Both the position numbers and the translations under genes were made by a program. This document shows, piece after piece, positions 1 through 7,280 of a stretch of DNA of 20,744 nucleotides. The notes under the pieces were generated by a model. That model worked only from the letters and a program-made list of their open reading frames with translations, had not been told where the DNA came from and made no database searches. Each line of letters begins with the position of its first letter. Position 1 is the first letter of the stretch. The DNA comes from an uncultured Lachnospiraceae bacterium. GTDB taxonomy: Bacteria; Bacillota; Clostridia; Lachnospirales; Lachnospiraceae. The stretch spans positions 1 to 20,744 of the forward strand of contig CAJTVL010000063.1 in the NCBI GenBank assembly GCA_910579425.1, given 5' to 3'.

Positions 1-48
1 CGAGATCGAGTAATGTGACTGGAGTTCAGACGTGTGCTCTTCCGATCT
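1..48 (+). other. Illumina P7/TruSeq adapter with i7 index (artefact)
   Basis: Bases 15-48 are the complete 34-base TruSeq read-2 primer site, starting GTGACTGGAGTTC and ending CTCTTCCGATCT. Bases 7-14 (CGAGTAAT) sit exactly where the 8-base i7 index lies, and bases 1-6 (CGAGAT) are the end of the P7 sequence. This is untrimmed sequencing adapter assembled onto the contig end and is not genomic DNA. True sequence begins at about base 49. Confidence 0.98.
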
Positions 49-155
49 CCATTTAAGAAGACTTGAAAATGAGTGTGGGAAAGATCCTTTTTTAACTGAA
101 AGCGGGTAATGAAAGGGTGTGCTTCCGCATACATTGCCGTTACGATATAAATCAT
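49..155 (-). CDS. N-terminal fragment of a nucleosidase/purine phosphorylase-like protein (cut by contig edge)
   Basis: On the minus strand an ATG at 155-153 opens a frame that runs without a stop to the adapter junction, giving 35 codons. It begins MIYIVTAMYAEAHPF and continues through a QLKKD motif. The strand followed by an E-A-x-P-F segment resembles the first beta strand of MTA/SAH nucleosidase or purine phosphorylase relatives that I recall from Lachnospiraceae, some encoded beside spore photoproduct lyase genes. An AGGAG ribosome binding site lies at 164-160. The catalytic part is outside the contig, so the substrate cannot be judged. The family call rests on a short N-terminus only. 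Confidence 0.6.
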
Positions 156-171
156 GTTGCTCCTTTCTGAA

Positions 172-282
172 TCAGATATTTTCGGGATCATATCCCTGCT
201 CTTTGACCCAGGCGCGCAGTCTGGCAAGTTCGGCAGTCAAGCCGGCAGGACCGGTCTTTTTCGGTTGCAAGAGGTATCTGGG
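172..282 (-). pseudogene. C-terminal remnant of an unidentified protein
   Basis: Reading right to left, 36 codons stay open from 282 to a TGA at 174-172. They encode a tail with coding character: RYLLQPKKTGPAGL, then an amphipathic helix (AELARLRAWVKEQ), ending GYDPENI. Immediately upstream in this frame are TAA and TAG stops and the DNA becomes AT-rich, so no start or N-terminus is present. The stop lies 17 bases before the ATG of the next minus-strand gene, the normal spacing of an operon pair. I read it as the surviving end of a gene whose front was lost when the neighbouring cassette came to lie here. I do not recognise the family, and it could be chance. Confidence 0.35.
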
Positions 283-341
283 TTAAGTCTAACACGGACA
301 GCCGTAGTTTGTAACTATAGTATAGATATTTTTTTTACTTT

Positions 342-371
342 TTGATACAATACCAATGGAAATGGTAAATA
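342..371 (+). promoter_or_regulatory. Possible promoter with overlapping inverted repeat
   Basis: TTGATA at 342-347 is followed after 18 bases by a weak -10 (TAAATA, 366-371). The inverted repeat TACCA/TGGTA (351-355 and 363-367) lies between them and could be an operator. The -10 match is poor, so this is tentative. The rest of 283-398 is AT-rich and shows nothing else. Confidence 0.25.
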
Positions 372-398
372 GACAGCAAATAACGGGTGAGGTTTGAA

Positions 399-839
399 AT
401 GCTGAGTATTTTTTATGGGGATATGCCGCAGGCAATTTATAATCCTGTGGTTTATTTTAAAAACAGATATACGGACGAATGGATTATGGATGAGTTTTCC
501 CGGGAAATGATCAGAGATGTGGATAAATCGGAAGTGCGCGGCCCCCGAATCATAGACAGCCCTGTTCTGGGGGGAATTACCCCGAGAGAGTTATCCGGGG
601 GCGTGAAAACGTTGATGGCGATTTATAAAGTACCGGATCAAATTTTTAACGCGTCGGCCTGTGGGGATAATTGTGCAAAATGGATTTTAAAAATAGGAGA
701 AAAACAGGACGTAACGATTAACTTACGGCATTTGATGGATTTTGGGGAAGATGAGTTTGTGATAAAAATTCTGAATACAAATCAGATTGTCCATAATATG
801 GATGAATTACTGCCTGTTGCGGGATTGATTGTCCGCTAG
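399..839 (+). CDS. DUF4869 domain-containing protein
   Basis: A 146-residue soluble protein beginning MLSIFYGDMPQAIYN. I recognise the overall pattern as the DUF4869 family. Its conserved features are an N-terminal FYGDMP strand, RDVDKSEV, a D-S-P-V-L-G-x-I-T-P-x-x-LSGG segment, the CGDNCAKWIL motif with two close cysteines, and INLRHLMDF. No function is established for this family. The ATG at 399 is preferred over an in-frame GTG at 387 because a GGTGAGG ribosome binding site lies at 386-392, just ahead of it. It is followed after 14 bases by a P-loop ATPase gene, so the two are probably co-transcribed. From memory, such pairs occur in accessory regions of Clostridia. No membrane segment or signal peptide is seen. 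Confidence 0.7.
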   Translation: MLSIFYGDMPQAIYNPVVYFKNRYTDEWIMDEFSREMIRDVDKSEVRGPRIIDSPVLGGITPRELSGGVKTLMAIYKVPDQIFNASACGDNCAKWILKIGEKQDVTINLRHLMDFGEDEFVIKILNTNQIVHNMDELLPVAGLIVR

Positions 840-853
840 GTTGGGGGTGGCAT

Positions 854-1339
854 ATGACGGGAAGTTATGAAATTGTGGTTTCTAATGTTAAAGTGCGTTA
901 TGAGTTTACGATACGGAGAAATATTACAGTCGTCAAAGGAGACAGCGCAACAGGGAAGACAACTCTTGTAGAGATGATCCGTGAGCATTATGAGGCCGGA
1001 GTGTCAAGCGGGATTGACCTGAAATGTGAAAAGACTTGCAGGGTACTTGCGGGAAGGGACTGGAATGTTTTGCTAGGAGCGATGCATGACAGTATCATTT
1101 TTATAGATGAAGATAATGAATTTCTCCCGACAGATGATTTTGCAAGGGCGGTGCGGGAGTCAGATAATTATTATGTGATTGTATCCCGGGAAGGGCTTGC
1201 AAACCTTCCTTATAGTGTAGAAGAAATTTATGGCATCCGGGAGTCAGGAAAATATGCATCCATGAAGAGGGTCTATAATGAATTTTACCATATTTATGGA
1301 AATACAGAAATCAGAAAAACGATTTGCCCTGAGTTATGA
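854..1339 (+). CDS. Small P-loop ATPase, probably C-terminally truncated
   Basis: A 161-residue protein with a clear Walker A motif, GDSATGKTT at residues 29-37, and a Walker B-like strand, SIIFIDEDNEF, at about residues 77-87. Between them is a basic, Cys-containing segment. The second half (NYYVIVSREGLANLPYSVEEIYGI) resembles a sensor-strand region of an AAA/ABC-type fold. It follows the DUF4869 gene by 14 bases behind a GGGGGTGG ribosome binding site. The stop overlaps the next ATG by four bases (ATGA). The last 12 residues look unlike the preceding well-ordered sequence. The following small ORF has the character of a further alpha/beta segment, so I suspect the original protein was longer and this gene is broken. 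The function is unknown. Confidence 0.6.
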   Translation: MTGSYEIVVSNVKVRYEFTIRRNITVVKGDSATGKTTLVEMIREHYEAGVSSGIDLKCEKTCRVLAGRDWNVLLGAMHDSIIFIDEDNEFLPTDDFARAVRESDNYYVIVSREGLANLPYSVEEIYGIRESGKYASMKRVYNEFYHIYGNTEIRKTICPEL

Positions 1340-1581
1340 ACTGTCTGGACAGGAATGTCTTAGTTATTGCGGACGGGGCGGCCTTTGGAGCGGAGATGGA
1401 CAGGATGATGAAGCTTGCCTTACGGAAAAAAGGAGTTGCTTTGTATCTTCCGGAGTCTTTTGAGTGGCTGCTCCTGAAATCCGGTGTTGTTACAGACAGG
1501 AGCCTGGACTCTGTTTTGGCTAGTCTGGAGAATTGGATTGAAAGCCGTGTGTATTTTAGCTGGGAAAGATTTTTTACTTGA
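1336..1581 (+). pseudogene. Displaced tail of the upstream ATPase gene (81 codons)
   Basis: The frame opens at an ATG overlapping the previous stop and encodes 81 residues. It starts with a buried beta strand (NVLVIADGAAFGAEM), then a basic helix (DRMMKLALRKKG), a second strand (VALYLPESFEWLLL) and a final SWERFFT. The segment starts and ends abruptly in the middle of what looks like a larger alpha/beta domain, and no ribosome binding site precedes it. I infer that it was joined to the ATPase before a deletion or frameshift removed the linker, and that the C-terminus was also lost. A genuine small protein made by translational coupling through ATGA cannot be excluded. Confidence 0.45.
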
Positions 1582-1636
1582 GCTGTAAGACTCCAATTAC
1601 AAACCCTGTACTTCCCACAGTCTGATTGATTTTTTC

Positions 1637-1665
1637 TTGCTTTCCAACACAATGCACGGTAATAT
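1637..1665 (+). promoter_or_regulatory. Putative sigma-A promoter of the purine permease gene
   Basis: TTGCTT (1637-1642), a 17-base spacer and TAATAT (1660-1665). The transcript would begin near 1672 and leave about 45 bases of leader, enough for the ribosome binding site but too short for a purine riboswitch. An in-frame codon at 1637 that could extend the permease lies inside this promoter, which argues against the longer start. Confidence 0.5.
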
Positions 1666-1717
1666 AAAGATACAAGTTTTTACCTGTTTACCTGCTTATG
1701 AGAAAAGGAGAAAAGTG

Positions 1718-3076
1718 ATGTTGGAAAAATGGTTTAAACTCAAGGAAAACAACACAAACATCAAAACGGAAGTAGTTGCCGGGCTCACCACCTTTATGAC
1801 CATGGCCTACATTCTGGCAGTCAACCCGTCGATCCTGTCCGCATCCGGTATGGACAGCAACGCGATCTTAATGGCCACGGCCCTTGCTTCCTTTATCGGG
1901 ACGCTGGCGATGGCACTGCTTGCCAATTATCCCTTTGCCCTGGCGCCGGGGCTTGGGCTGAACGCCTATTTTGCATACACGGTATGCGGCGTCGAGGGAT
2001 ATTCCTGGCAGATCGCGCTTCTTGCAGTGTTTGTGGAGGGCCTGATTTTTATTGTATTGTCTGTGACAAATGTGCGGGAGGCGATTTTCAATGCCATTCC
2101 CCTTCAGCTGAAAAAAGGCGTTTCCGTGGGAATCGGCCTTTTTATTGCATTTATTGGTTTTCAGAATGCAGGAGTTGTGGTGAATTCCGACTCCACCCTG
2201 GTTACGGTCATTGATTTTACCGAAAATTTCAATACGGCAGGCATCAGCGCATTGCTGGCCATTATCGGTACTTTCGTGATTGCAATCCTTTATATCAAGG
2301 GTGTGAAGGGCTCTATTCTGATCGGAATATTTGCCACGTGGATCCTGGGCATCATCTGCCAGCTCACGGGCCTGTATACGGTGGTTCCGGAAGCGGGATA
2401 TTATTCACTGATTCCGTCCTGGAGCAGTTTCAGCATTACATCCATCGGACTGACCTTCGGGCAGTGCTTTAAGGCAGACTTCGGCGCCATTAAAATCATG
2501 GATTTTATCGTCATTATCCTGGCATTTCTGTTTGTAGACATCTTTGATACTCTGGGAACGCTCATCGGATGTGCAAACAAGGCGAACATGCTGGACAAAG
2601 AAGGCAAGCTTCCCCGGATCAAACAGGCGCTTTTGGCCGATGCCATTGCAACCAGTGCAGGCGCGGTGTTGGGAACCTCCACTACCACCACGTTTGTGGA
2701 GAGCTCCTCGGGCGTGGCGGAAGGCGGAAGGACGGGACTTGCTTCCGTAGTAACAGGATTTTTGTTCCTGCTGGCTATTTTCTTTGCCCCCATTTTTACT
2801 GCAATCCCCGGCTTTGCAACTGCTCCGGCACTTTTGTTCGTAGGATTTTTGATGGTCATGGCCGTGACGCAGATCAATTTCGACGATCTGACAGAGTCGA
2901 TTCCTGCTTATCTGTGTCTGATGGCCATGCCGCTTTTGTACAGCATTTCAGAGGGAATTGCGGTGGGCGTCATCGCTTATGTGGTGATCAATCTGGCATG
3001 CGGCAAGGCGAAGAAGATTACGCCGCTTATGTATATTCTTGCGGTATTGTTTGTATGTAAGTATATTTTCCTTTAA
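1718..3076 (+). CDS. NCS2-family guanine/hypoxanthine permease (AzgA/PbuG type)
   Basis: A 452-residue polytopic inner-membrane protein that imports purine bases, probably guanine and hypoxanthine, with protons. Family signatures are visible: FMTMAYILAVNPSIL near residue 30, APGLGLNAYF at 76-85, the central DIFDTLGTLIG segment, and the GTSTTTTFVESSSGVAEGGR loop that carries substrate-binding residues in AzgA-like proteins. Its length matches the usual size of this subfamily. The ATG at 1718 is chosen because an AAAAGGAG ribosome binding site lies at 1703-1710 and a promoter covers the longer alternative. The gene stands alone, with no purine salvage gene beside it in this window. The exact base specificity (PbuG, PbuO or adenine type) cannot be read from sequence alone. 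Confidence 0.92.
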   Translation: MLEKWFKLKENNTNIKTEVVAGLTTFMTMAYILAVNPSILSASGMDSNAILMATALASFIGTLAMALLANYPFALAPGLGLNAYFAYTVCGVEGYSWQIALLAVFVEGLIFIVLSVTNVREAIFNAIPLQLKKGVSVGIGLFIAFIGFQNAGVVVNSDSTLVTVIDFTENFNTAGISALLAIIGTFVIAILYIKGVKGSILIGIFATWILGIICQLTGLYTVVPEAGYYSLIPSWSSFSITSIGLTFGQCFKADFGAIKIMDFIVIILAFLFVDIFDTLGTLIGCANKANMLDKEGKLPRIKQALLADAIATSAGAVLGTSTTTTFVESSSGVAEGGRTGLASVVTGFLFLLAIFFAPIFTAIPGFATAPALLFVGFLMVMAVTQINFDDLTESIPAYLCLMAMPLLYSISEGIAVGVIAYVVINLACGKAKKITPLMYILAVLFVCKYIFL

Positions 3077-3172
3077 AATGAGGAGTATGAGAAAGCTTAA
3101 AAAGGGCGCAGGGGCGGGATCGCCGTGGATTCAGTAACTATGAAGCCGAAGGCGAAACATCAGGATTTTTTC

Positions 3173-3204
3173 TTGCAATCTCCAAAAAGGCAGAGTAATA
3201 TAAT
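3173..3204 (+). promoter_or_regulatory. Putative promoter of the DUF362 gene
   Basis: TTGCAA at 3173-3178, then TAATAT at 3196-3201 after 17 bases, or TATAAT at 3199-3204 after 20. The layout (TTGC..-17-TAATATAA) is the same as that of the permease promoter. The rest of 3077-3251 shows no convincing terminator or riboswitch. Confidence 0.45.
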
Positions 3205-3251
3205 CGTACAGGGTTTCATCTGTTAAAAAATCGGACTCGAAAGGAGAAAAA

Positions 3252-4115
3252 ATGGCAGCGAAAGTATTTTTTTCCAAGGAAATCACACCTGAAAAGGTGG
3301 TAGAGTTATATCGCCTGACAGGAAAAAATCTGGAAGGGAAAGTAGCCGTAAAGGTGCATTCCGGAGAAGAAGGAAACCAGAATTTTTTAAGACCGGAATT
3401 TTGGAAACCCATGGTTGAATATGTGAAGGGAACTGTGGTAGAGTGTAATACCGCTTATGAGGGAAGCAGAGATACAACAGAAAAGCATTTGGAAACGCTG
3501 AAAAAGCATGGCTGGAGCGGTACGTTTGACGTGGCGCTTCTGGATGCCCAGGGGCCGGATCTGGAACTGCCCATTCCGGGCGGGAAGAAGATCAGGAAGA
3601 ATTTTGTGGGAAAGGATATTGTAAATTATGACTCCATGCTGGTGCTTTCCCATTTCAAAGGACATCCCATGGGCGGATACGGCGGAGCGATCAAACAGTT
3701 ATCCATAGGGGTAGCCTCCGCCATGGGAAAAAAATACATTCACGGGGTGGGAGACCTGAATGATTTTTGGAACTCAGATCATGATTCTTTCCTGGAGGCC
3801 ATGGCGGAGGCGGCGTCTTCCGTGGTAGATTTCTTCAAAGGAAATCTGGTCTATATCAATGTAATGAAAAATATGTCCGTTGACTGCGATTGCTGTGCGG
3901 TGGCGGAAGACCCCTGCATGGGCGATATTGGGATCCTTGCCAGTCTCGACCCGGTTGCAATTGACCAGGCCTGTCTTGATCTGGTATATGCGTCAAAGGA
4001 TCCGGGCAGAGATCATCTGCTTGAAAGAATCGAGTCGCGAAACGGAGTGCATACCATTGAAAGGGCTGCGGAGCTTGGCTACGGGGTAAGAGAATATGAG
4101 CTGGTAGAAATTTAG
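3252..4115 (+). CDS. DUF362 domain-containing protein
   Basis: A 287-residue soluble protein of the DUF362 family, often annotated as iron-sulfur associated. Visible features are the N-terminal KVFFSKEITPEKV, the VKVHSGEEGNQNFLRPEF segment, the central SHFKGHPMGGYGGAIKQLS motif and the late cysteine cluster C-D-C-C, followed by an ExP-C segment at about residues 211-222. The conserved ASLDPVAIDQACLDLV follows. The four close cysteines could bind a metal or cluster. No separate ferredoxin domain with two CxxCxxC sets is present, unlike longer relatives. The AAAGGAG ribosome binding site lies about 7 bases before the ATG. The gene is monocistronic, with a terminator hairpin about 45 bases after it. 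The biochemical role of this family is not settled. Confidence 0.85.
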   Translation: MAAKVFFSKEITPEKVVELYRLTGKNLEGKVAVKVHSGEEGNQNFLRPEFWKPMVEYVKGTVVECNTAYEGSRDTTEKHLETLKKHGWSGTFDVALLDAQGPDLELPIPGGKKIRKNFVGKDIVNYDSMLVLSHFKGHPMGGYGGAIKQLSIGVASAMGKKYIHGVGDLNDFWNSDHDSFLEAMAEAASSVVDFFKGNLVYINVMKNMSVDCDCCAVAEDPCMGDIGILASLDPVAIDQACLDLVYASKDPGRDHLLERIESRNGVHTIERAAELGYGVREYELVEI

Positions 4116-4157
4116 GTGATTTTTTCCTGATGTGCAGCAGAAATAAGAATTAAGGGT

Positions 4158-4188
4158 AAGGGACACTTCAGAGAGGGAAGTGTCCTTT
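4158..4188 (+). terminator. Intrinsic terminator after the DUF362 gene
   Basis: GGACACTTC (4161-4169) pairs perfectly with GAAGTGTCC (4177-4185) around a 7-base loop. Flanking AAG/TTT bases extend the stem. The U tract is short. Confidence 0.6.
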
Positions 4189-4242
4189 GCCATGTTTGGG
4201 GGCGGGAACGAAGATTCCTGTTTTTTGTGAGAGAGAAGAATC

Positions 4243-5019
4243 ATGGAGGAAGTATTAAAAAAGGAAGTCAGGGGATTTTCCGGCAATCAACTGAAAATGC
4301 TTGCAATTCTATCCATGCTGACGGATCATTTGACATGGACAATCTGGCCGGGATATGAGAATAAGGCCTGGTGGCTGATCTGCATTCATTTGTTTGGGCG
4401 GCTGGCGGCTCCGGTGATGTGGTTTATGATCGCAGAAGGATACCAATACACAGGGAATTTGAAAAAATATCTGACCAGACTCTTTGTGTTAGCCATACTG
4501 TCCCATTTTGCATACAATTTTTGCTTTGGAATATCTTTAGTTCCTTTCAGGGATTCTTTTTTAAACCAGACCAGCGTGATCTGGGCGCTTTTTTGCGCCG
4601 CGCTGGCTCTGTATGTTTCCGATGATGAAAAACGAAGCTTTCCCCTAAAGAGCTGGCAGAAAACAGGGATGATTCCAGTTCTGTGTGTGCTGGCATTTCC
4701 GTCCGACTGGTCCTGCTTTCCGGTCTTATGTACCCTGCACATTTACGAAAACAGAGGGAACCTGAAAAAGCAGGTGCTGGGGATGCTGGCCTATATCTCC
4801 ATGTATGTGCTTGTATGGTGTCTGTGTATTGATTTTGTTTACGGTCTGGTTCAATTTGGGATTATTCTGGTCTGGCCGCTGATGCATTTTTATAACGGCA
4901 CAAGGGGAAAGGCAAAAGGGATGAAATGGTTTTTCTATGTGTTCTACGTGGGACACCTGGTTTTGTGCGGGATCCTGCGGCTTCTTTTGCATGGAAATAC
5001 CAGTACGATTGTTGGATGA
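4243..5019 (+). CDS. TraX family membrane protein
   Basis: A 258-residue polytopic membrane protein. The TraX family signature is present near the N-terminus: GNQLKMLAILSMLTDHL followed by HLFGRLAAPVMWFMIAEGY and a TGNLKKYLTRLFVLAILSH segment. About six to eight hydrophobic segments follow. In F plasmids TraX acetylates pilin. Chromosomal relatives in Firmicutes are usually of unknown function and belong to a broader acyltransferase-like group, so a transfer role should not be assumed. No conjugation genes are in the window. A GAGAGAAG ribosome binding site precedes the ATG. The neighbour is a cell-surface protein locus, which makes surface modification conceivable, but this rests on adjacency only. 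Confidence 0.85.
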   Translation: MEEVLKKEVRGFSGNQLKMLAILSMLTDHLTWTIWPGYENKAWWLICIHLFGRLAAPVMWFMIAEGYQYTGNLKKYLTRLFVLAILSHFAYNFCFGISLVPFRDSFLNQTSVIWALFCAALALYVSDDEKRSFPLKSWQKTGMIPVLCVLAFPSDWSCFPVLCTLHIYENRGNLKKQVLGMLAYISMYVLVWCLCIDFVYGLVQFGIILVWPLMHFYNGTRGKAKGMKWFFYVFYVGHLVLCGILRLLLHGNTSTIVG

Positions 5020-5039
5020 GAGATTTCGGCGGGAATTTT

Positions 5040-5068
5040 TTGATAGGGAAAAAGAGACAGGATACTGT
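5040..5068 (+). promoter_or_regulatory. Putative sigma-A promoter of the surface-protein locus
   Basis: TTGATA (5040-5045), a 17-base spacer and TACTGT (5063-5068). A strong AAGGAGG ribosome binding site at 5106-5112 lies 9 bases before the ATG at 5122. Confidence 0.5.
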
Positions 5069-5121
5069 ACAAAATAGATATATCGTATAAACATGACGCA
5101 TGATTAAGGAGGATACTTAGG

Positions 5122-6279
5122 ATGAAAACAGTAAGGAGACATCTGCGGGGAATCCGGTGGAAAGGACGGAAATCCAAAATATTGGCGTGGGCGTTGGTCT
5201 TTGCGTTTTTGATGCCGTCAGCGAATGAGATCTTTGCCAGGGAGGGAGAGCAGTCCCGGGATAATTTGTGCATACATCATCCGGAGCACACACAAGAGTG
5301 CGGTTATGTCGCCCCGGAGGAAGGGCTTTGCAACCATGAACATGATGAGAACTGCGGCTATATCCCCCCAACGGAGGAAGGCGTCTGCAGTCACGGGCAT
5401 GACGAGGATTGCGGATATGCGGCTCCGAAGGAGGAAGAGCCCTGCAATCATGTCCATGACGATACCTGCGGCTATATTGCCCCAAAGGAGGGGAGCGATT
5501 GCAGTCACGAGCATGATGAGAATTGCGGTTATCAGGAGGCGGTGGAGGAGATCCCCTGTGATCTGGGCTGTACGGAAACCGATGATGAGGGAAATATTAT
5601 TCATCAGCCCGACTGCGCCTACACCCCGGCCCAGGAAGGTGCAGACTGTACCCATGAGCATGATGAGTCCTGCGGCTATCGGGAAGCATCGGAGGGAAGC
5701 GACTGCACTCATGAACATGATGAGAACTGCGGTTATGCCGCTCCAAAGGAGGGGAGCGACTGCACCCACGAGCACGACGAGAACTGCGGCTATATCGCTC
5801 CGGCAGAGGAAGGCGTCTGCACCCACGAGCATGATGAAACCTGCGGTTTTAAGGAGCCGGGGGAGGGAAGCGAGTGCGGCTTTCTCTGTGAATTTTGTGT
5901 CAATGACTGGAGCTGGGACGATGAAGAAGGGCTTCTGATCTGGAATGAGGATGAAAAACTGTGGGGCCTTGGCGTGCCCGGCACGGATGAGGAGAATCCC
6001 CTTACCCGGGAGCTTCTGGCTGAGTTTCTTCCCGAGTCTGTCACGGCGCAGACGCCGGCAGGCTCCCAGACCGCCGGTCTGCTCTGGACGCTTGACGAGT
6101 TCCCGGAGAGCTCCTTTGAGGGAGAGTACACGCTGACGGCTTCTTTGGACGGAGACTATGTGCTGACAGAGGATGCCCCGGCACTGCAGGTTTTGGTGGC
6201 GCTGGGAGAGGGGGATGAGTTTGAGGATAAGGCTAAGTATCTTAATGGCTGGAGTTTTATTGATTCGACAGGGAAGTGA
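5122..6279 (+). CDS. Surface protein N-terminal part: signal peptide, Cys/His repeats, first repeat domain
   Basis: The 385 residues begin with a long basic n-region (KTVRRHLRGIRWKGRKSK), a hydrophobic core and a likely signal peptidase site after IFA near residue 39. Residues 50-243 hold ten Cys/His repeats, eight of the form C-x-H-x-H-D-x-x-C-G-Y/F. Then comes a Trp-rich segment and a domain with LTRELLAEFLP and EGEYTLTASL, which resembles the two larger repeat domains downstream. The frame ends KAKYLNGWSFIDSTGK followed by TGA. After the TGA the same frame continues for 23 codons of clearly homologous sequence (SKDRDQI matches SRDEI in the next copy), so the stop looks like a nonsense mutation rather than a real end. 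As it stands the product would be secreted and unanchored. Confidence 0.85.
   Translation: MKTVRRHLRGIRWKGRKSKILAWALVFAFLMPSANEIFAREGEQSRDNLCIHHPEHTQECGYVAPEEGLCNHEHDENCGYIPPTEEGVCSHGHDEDCGYAAPKEEEPCNHVHDDTCGYIAPKEGSDCSHEHDENCGYQEAVEEIPCDLGCTETDDEGNIIHQPDCAYTPAQEGADCTHEHDESCGYREASEGSDCTHEHDENCGYAAPKEGSDCTHEHDENCGYIAPAEEGVCTHEHDETCGFKEPGEGSECGFLCEFCVNDWSWDDEEGLLIWNEDEKLWGLGVPGTDEENPLTRELLAEFLPESVTAQTPAGSQTAGLLWTLDEFPESSFEGEYTLTASLDGDYVLTEDAPALQVLVALGEGDEFEDKAKYLNGWSFIDSTGK
5269..5850 (+). repeat. Cys/His repeat array (C-x-H-x-H-D-x-x-C-G-Y)
   Basis: There are ten in-frame repeats with a typical period of about 19-21 codons. Eight are canonical (for example CNHEHDENCGY and CTHEHDENCGY), while the first and sixth are degenerate. 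They are joined by short acidic/proline linkers such as APKEGSD. Each canonical unit has two Cys and two His, enough to hold one metal ion or form a local disulfide. Similar arrays occur, as I recall, in other gut Firmicutes wall proteins with no settled function. Confidence 0.9.
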
Positions 6280-7280
6280 ATTTCTAAAAATAGTATAATT
6301 GTCAAGATAGATAATTTGAAGAGTAAAGACCGGGATCAAATTAGGAGTTGAAATTGGCTTTGCCGAATAAAATAAGAGGATGGACATCCGGTGATGAGAA
6401 GCAACTAATATTTAATGATGTGGAATTTTGTGTTGGAAATAATCCAGGGGAAGAAAAGTTTGAAACAACAGCAGGTGATCCGATAAAGCATGACTCAGGG
6501 ATTTGGTGCCATGTAAATGTCAGTTGGGAAAACAGCAAATTTCCGGATGCATTTGAGCATAACAGAGAATTTACCCTTCAAGCAGAAATTCCGGTTTTTA
6601 CTGGAAAGGATAATAATAGTTACCATGTCTATGTAAATTCTAATAACAAGGAGGATTATATAAGCAGTGATGGGAATCCTGACAATATAAAAAAGGATAG
6701 TATGACAAAGCCGGAAATCCTTAGTCTCAAGGTAACCTTGCAGGATGGCAATTATAAAGCGAAATATCTTAATCAGTGGAGTTATATTGCCCGGGATGAA
6801 TCTGTGCTTGCAGAGGATGTAACTATAAATGCGGGCATTGCGGATATGGGAAAACGAAGCAGGGATGAAATTATCCAGTGGCTGAAAGATACAGTGCTTC
6901 CTTTGGAGATCAGAGGATGGACTTCGGCTGGCGATCCGGATTTTGTTTTTTCCCAAATACCTTTTGAGAAAGAGAAGGATCAAAGTGAGGCCAAATATCT
7001 TATTACGGAGAGCGGAAAAAAGGAATTATACGATAAGGCGGCCGATTGGGGACGTATCAAAATCAACTGGGTGGATTTCCCGGAAAATTTTGTTGAGGGG
7101 AAAGAATATACTCTCCGGGCGGAAATTCCCAAGGTAGAATACAATCATTTAACATACGGCGTATATGTTAATTCCAACAAGGAAGAGGATTATAAGGATG
7201 AAAACGGTAATTATTCGGAGGCAGCTAAAGATACAAGTACCAAGCCTCAAATCTTAAGTCTCAAAGTATCCGTACATAAC
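6229..7280 (+). repeat. Two tandem copies of a ~176-codon extracellular domain
   Basis: Copy 1 starts at KAKYLNGWSF (6229) and copy 2 at KAKYLNQWSY (6756). Both contain SxDRDQI/SRDEI, IRGWTS, a FPE/FPD segment, EFTLQAEIP/EYTLRAEIP, YVNSN.KEDY and KPEILSLKV/KPQILSLKV. The start-to-start distance is 527 bases, one less than 176 codons, which independently shows a one-base deletion in copy 1. This stretch is visibly more AT-rich than the flanking surface-protein DNA. Confidence 0.8.

Noticed and set aside
154..345. A 63-codon plus-strand open frame near the left end.
   Set aside because: It overlaps the minus-strand start region and gene remnant, has no ribosome binding site, and its protein has no recognisable pattern.
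1582..1717. A purine riboswitch before the purine permease.
   Set aside because: No guanine-aptamer core or paired stems were found, and the predicted leader is only about 45 bases.
5269..5850. A CRISPR-like array of regular repeats.
   Set aside because: The periodicity is in codons, with linkers in the same reading frame. It is a protein repeat, with no invariant DNA repeat or unique spacers.
6277..6279. TGA as a selenocysteine codon or programmed readthrough.
   Set aside because: No SECIS-like hairpin was evident just downstream, the aligned repeat copies have no Cys here, and a second frame break follows within 70 bases.
5218..6387. A 389-codon open frame on the minus strand.
   Set aside because: It is antisense to the Cys/His repeat region. 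Its apparent repeats mirror the plus-strand coding repeats, and the plus frame has promoter, ribosome binding site and signal peptide.
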